NCBI GenBank assembly: GCA_020636915.1
Contig: JACJWV010000003.1
Span: forward strand, 62,001 to 126,000
Reading direction: 5' to 3'
Source of the DNA: Nocardioides sp.
GTDB taxonomy: Bacteria > Actinomycetota > Actinomycetes > Propionibacteriales > Nocardioidaceae
Length of the DNA: 64,000 bases
Shown: one piece after another, positions 62,874 to 64,000 of the stretch
Position numbering within the stretch: position 1 is the stretch's first letter
How the letters are laid out: each line of letters starts with the position of its first letter
Made by a program: the position numbers and the translations under genes
The notes under the pieces: model-generated
What the model saw: only the letters and a program-made list of their open reading frames with translations
Told to the model about the DNA's origin: nothing
Database searches by the model: none

Positions 62874-63914
62874 TCAGCGCGCGAGCAACAGCTCGGCGAT
62901 CTGCACGGTGTTGAGCGCGGCGCCCTTGCGCAGGTTGTCGTTGGAGACGAACAGCGCCAGACCGCGGTCGCCGTCGACACCGGGGTCGCGGCGGATCCGG
63001 CCGACGTACGACGGGTCCTTGCCCGCGGCCTGCAGCGGGGTGGGGATGTCGCTCAGCTCCACACCCGGCGCCCCGGAGAGCAGCTCGGCCGCCCGCTCCG
63101 GCGTCAGCGCCCGCTCGAACTCGGCGTTGATCGCCAGCGAGTGGCCCGTGAACACCGGCACCCGCACGCAGATGCCGGACACCCGCAGGTCGGGGATGCC
63201 CAGGATCTTGCGGGACTCGTTGCGGAGCTTCTGCTCCTCGTCGGTCTCGTTGAGCCCGTCGTCGACGAGGGACCCGGCCATCGGCAGCACGTTGTAGGCG
63301 ATCGTCCGCGCGTATTTCTCCGGCTCCGGGAAGGCGACCGCCTCGCCGTCGTACGCGAGCTCGCGTGCCTTGTCGCCCGCCGCGGCCACCTGGGTCGCGA
63401 GCTCGTCGACGCCGGCGACGCCCGAGCCCGAGACCGCCTGGTACGTCGAGGCGATCAGTCGCACCAGCCCGGCCTCGTCGTGCAGCGGCTTGAGCACCGG
63501 CATCGCCGCCATCGTGGTGCAGTTCGGGTTGGCGATGATGCCGCGACCGGCCGCGAGCACGCCGGCCGCCGCCTCGGGGTTGACCTCGGAGACGACGAGG
63601 GGGATGTCGGGGTCCCTGCGGAACGCGCTGGAGTTGTCGACCACGATCACCCCGGCGTCGACGAAGGTCGGCGCCACGGCCCGCGACGTGGTGGCGCCCG
63701 CCGAGAACAGCGCGACGTCGAGTCCGCTCGGGTCCGCAGTCGCGGCGTCCTCGACCACGATCTCGCGCCCGGCGAAGGGCAGCACGGTGCCGGCCGAGCG
63801 CGAGGACGCGAAGAACCGGACCTGGTCGACCGGGAACGCCCGCTCCTCGAGGATCTGGCGCATCGCGACGCCGACCTGACCGGTGGCCCCGACGATTCCA
63901 ATGTTCAGACTCAT
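62874..63914 (-). CDS. asd: Aspartate-semialdehyde dehydrogenase
   Basis: The product has 346 residues. NADP-binding GIVGATGQVGVAMRQIL is at the N-terminus, catalytic Cys132 is in NPNCTTM, the His in VFTGHSLAINAEF completes the active site, and PYxx-like substrate residues are present. It reduces aspartyl phosphate to the semialdehyde for Lys, Thr, Met and diaminopimelate. AGGAG precedes ATG 63914. The 86 bases up to the window end hold only its upstream region, and the usual upstream partner lysC (aspartokinase) is not visible within them. Confidence 0.96.
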   Translation of the reverse strand: MSLNIGIVGATGQVGVAMRQILEERAFPVDQVRFFASSRSAGTVLPFAGREIVVEDAATADPSGLDVALFSAGATTSRAVAPTFVDAGVIVVDNSSAFRRDPDIPLVVSEVNPEAAAGVLAAGRGIIANPNCTTMAAMPVLKPLHDEAGLVRLIASTYQAVSGSGVAGVDELATQVAAAGDKARELAYDGEAVAFPEPEKYARTIAYNVLPMAGSLVDDGLNETDEEQKLRNESRKILGIPDLRVSGICVRVPVFTGHSLAINAEFERALTPERAAELLSGAPGVELSDIPTPLQAAGKDPSYVGRIRRDPGVDGDRGLALFVSNDNLRKGAALNTVQIAELLLAR

Positions 63915-64000
63915 GCTGCTCCTAGGGGTCCCCGACGCGTTGTTCCCGGAGGAGCGAAGCGGGGGAGGGAAGAACGTGGTGGGGATTCTTGGCCTGTGGC

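Overview
The window is about 70% GC, with overlapping ATGA/GTGA stop-start junctions, frequent GTG starts and many apparently leaderless genes. Gene content and order point to an actinobacterium of the Nocardioides / Propionibacteriales type (inference from family knowledge; no database was consulted). Much of it follows the gene order I recall for Mycobacterium tuberculosis Rv3644c to Rv3683: holB, topA, DEAH helicase, Tad locus with ssd, HAD phosphatase, acs, marP, NUDIX, TlpA-like lipoprotein, nth, crp, MBL hydrolase, RidA, two ArsA-like ATPases, whiB4, ponA2 and a metallophosphoesterase.

Layout. 1-4.3 kb: TauE-type exporter, rhodanese and GntR regulator on the minus strand, divergent from a secernin-like Ntn hydrolase and a flavin amine oxidase that carries a frameshift. 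4.3-11.8 kb: secreted TAP-like hydrolase, holB, tmk, a frameshifted AbiEi/DUF559-type gene, a small membrane protein and topA. 11.9-16.4 kb: ECF sigma factor with membrane partner, class I methyltransferase, secreted Ig-repeat protein. 16.5-22.3 kb: proton-pumping pyrophosphatase, STAS anti-anti-sigma factor, DEAH helicase. 22.4-28.3 kb: Tad pilus/secretion locus split by a plus-strand sulfotransferase. 28.4-30.5 kb: HAD phosphatase, a 600-bp intergenic region that probably encodes an Ms1/6S-like RNA, and a degenerate Fic protein.

30.6-39.5 kb is an acetate/organic-acid module: LytS/LytTR two-component system, two SSS symporters each with a small membrane partner, and acetyl-CoA synthetase. 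CRP-like sites lie upstream of the second symporter pair and of acs, and crp itself is in the window. 39.6-43.2 kb: two different Na+/H+ antiporter-type genes share a nearly identical short 5' leader, with a CBS protein and a holin-like protein beside them. 43.2-51.5 kb: two compact minus-strand operons (nth-tlpA-nudix-marP and VOC-DUF4177-ridA-nudix-mbl) around crp. 51.5-55.2 kb: MFS exporter with a MerR/SoxR-type promoter, 3-oxoacid CoA-transferase, IclR regulator. 55.2-62 kb: ArsA pair, whiB, ponA2, GatB/YqeY, phosphoesterase, tRNA-Pro(CGG). 62-64 kb: membrane protein and asd.

The most notable signals are (1) a 21-bp repeat family that begins at or just after stop codons at three loci, always in the same orientation relative to the upstream gene; (2) the shared antiporter leader; (3) the candidate Ms1-like RNA; (4) a textbook MerR-type promoter with a SoxR-box-like dyad; (5) two single-base frameshifts in short homopolymers.
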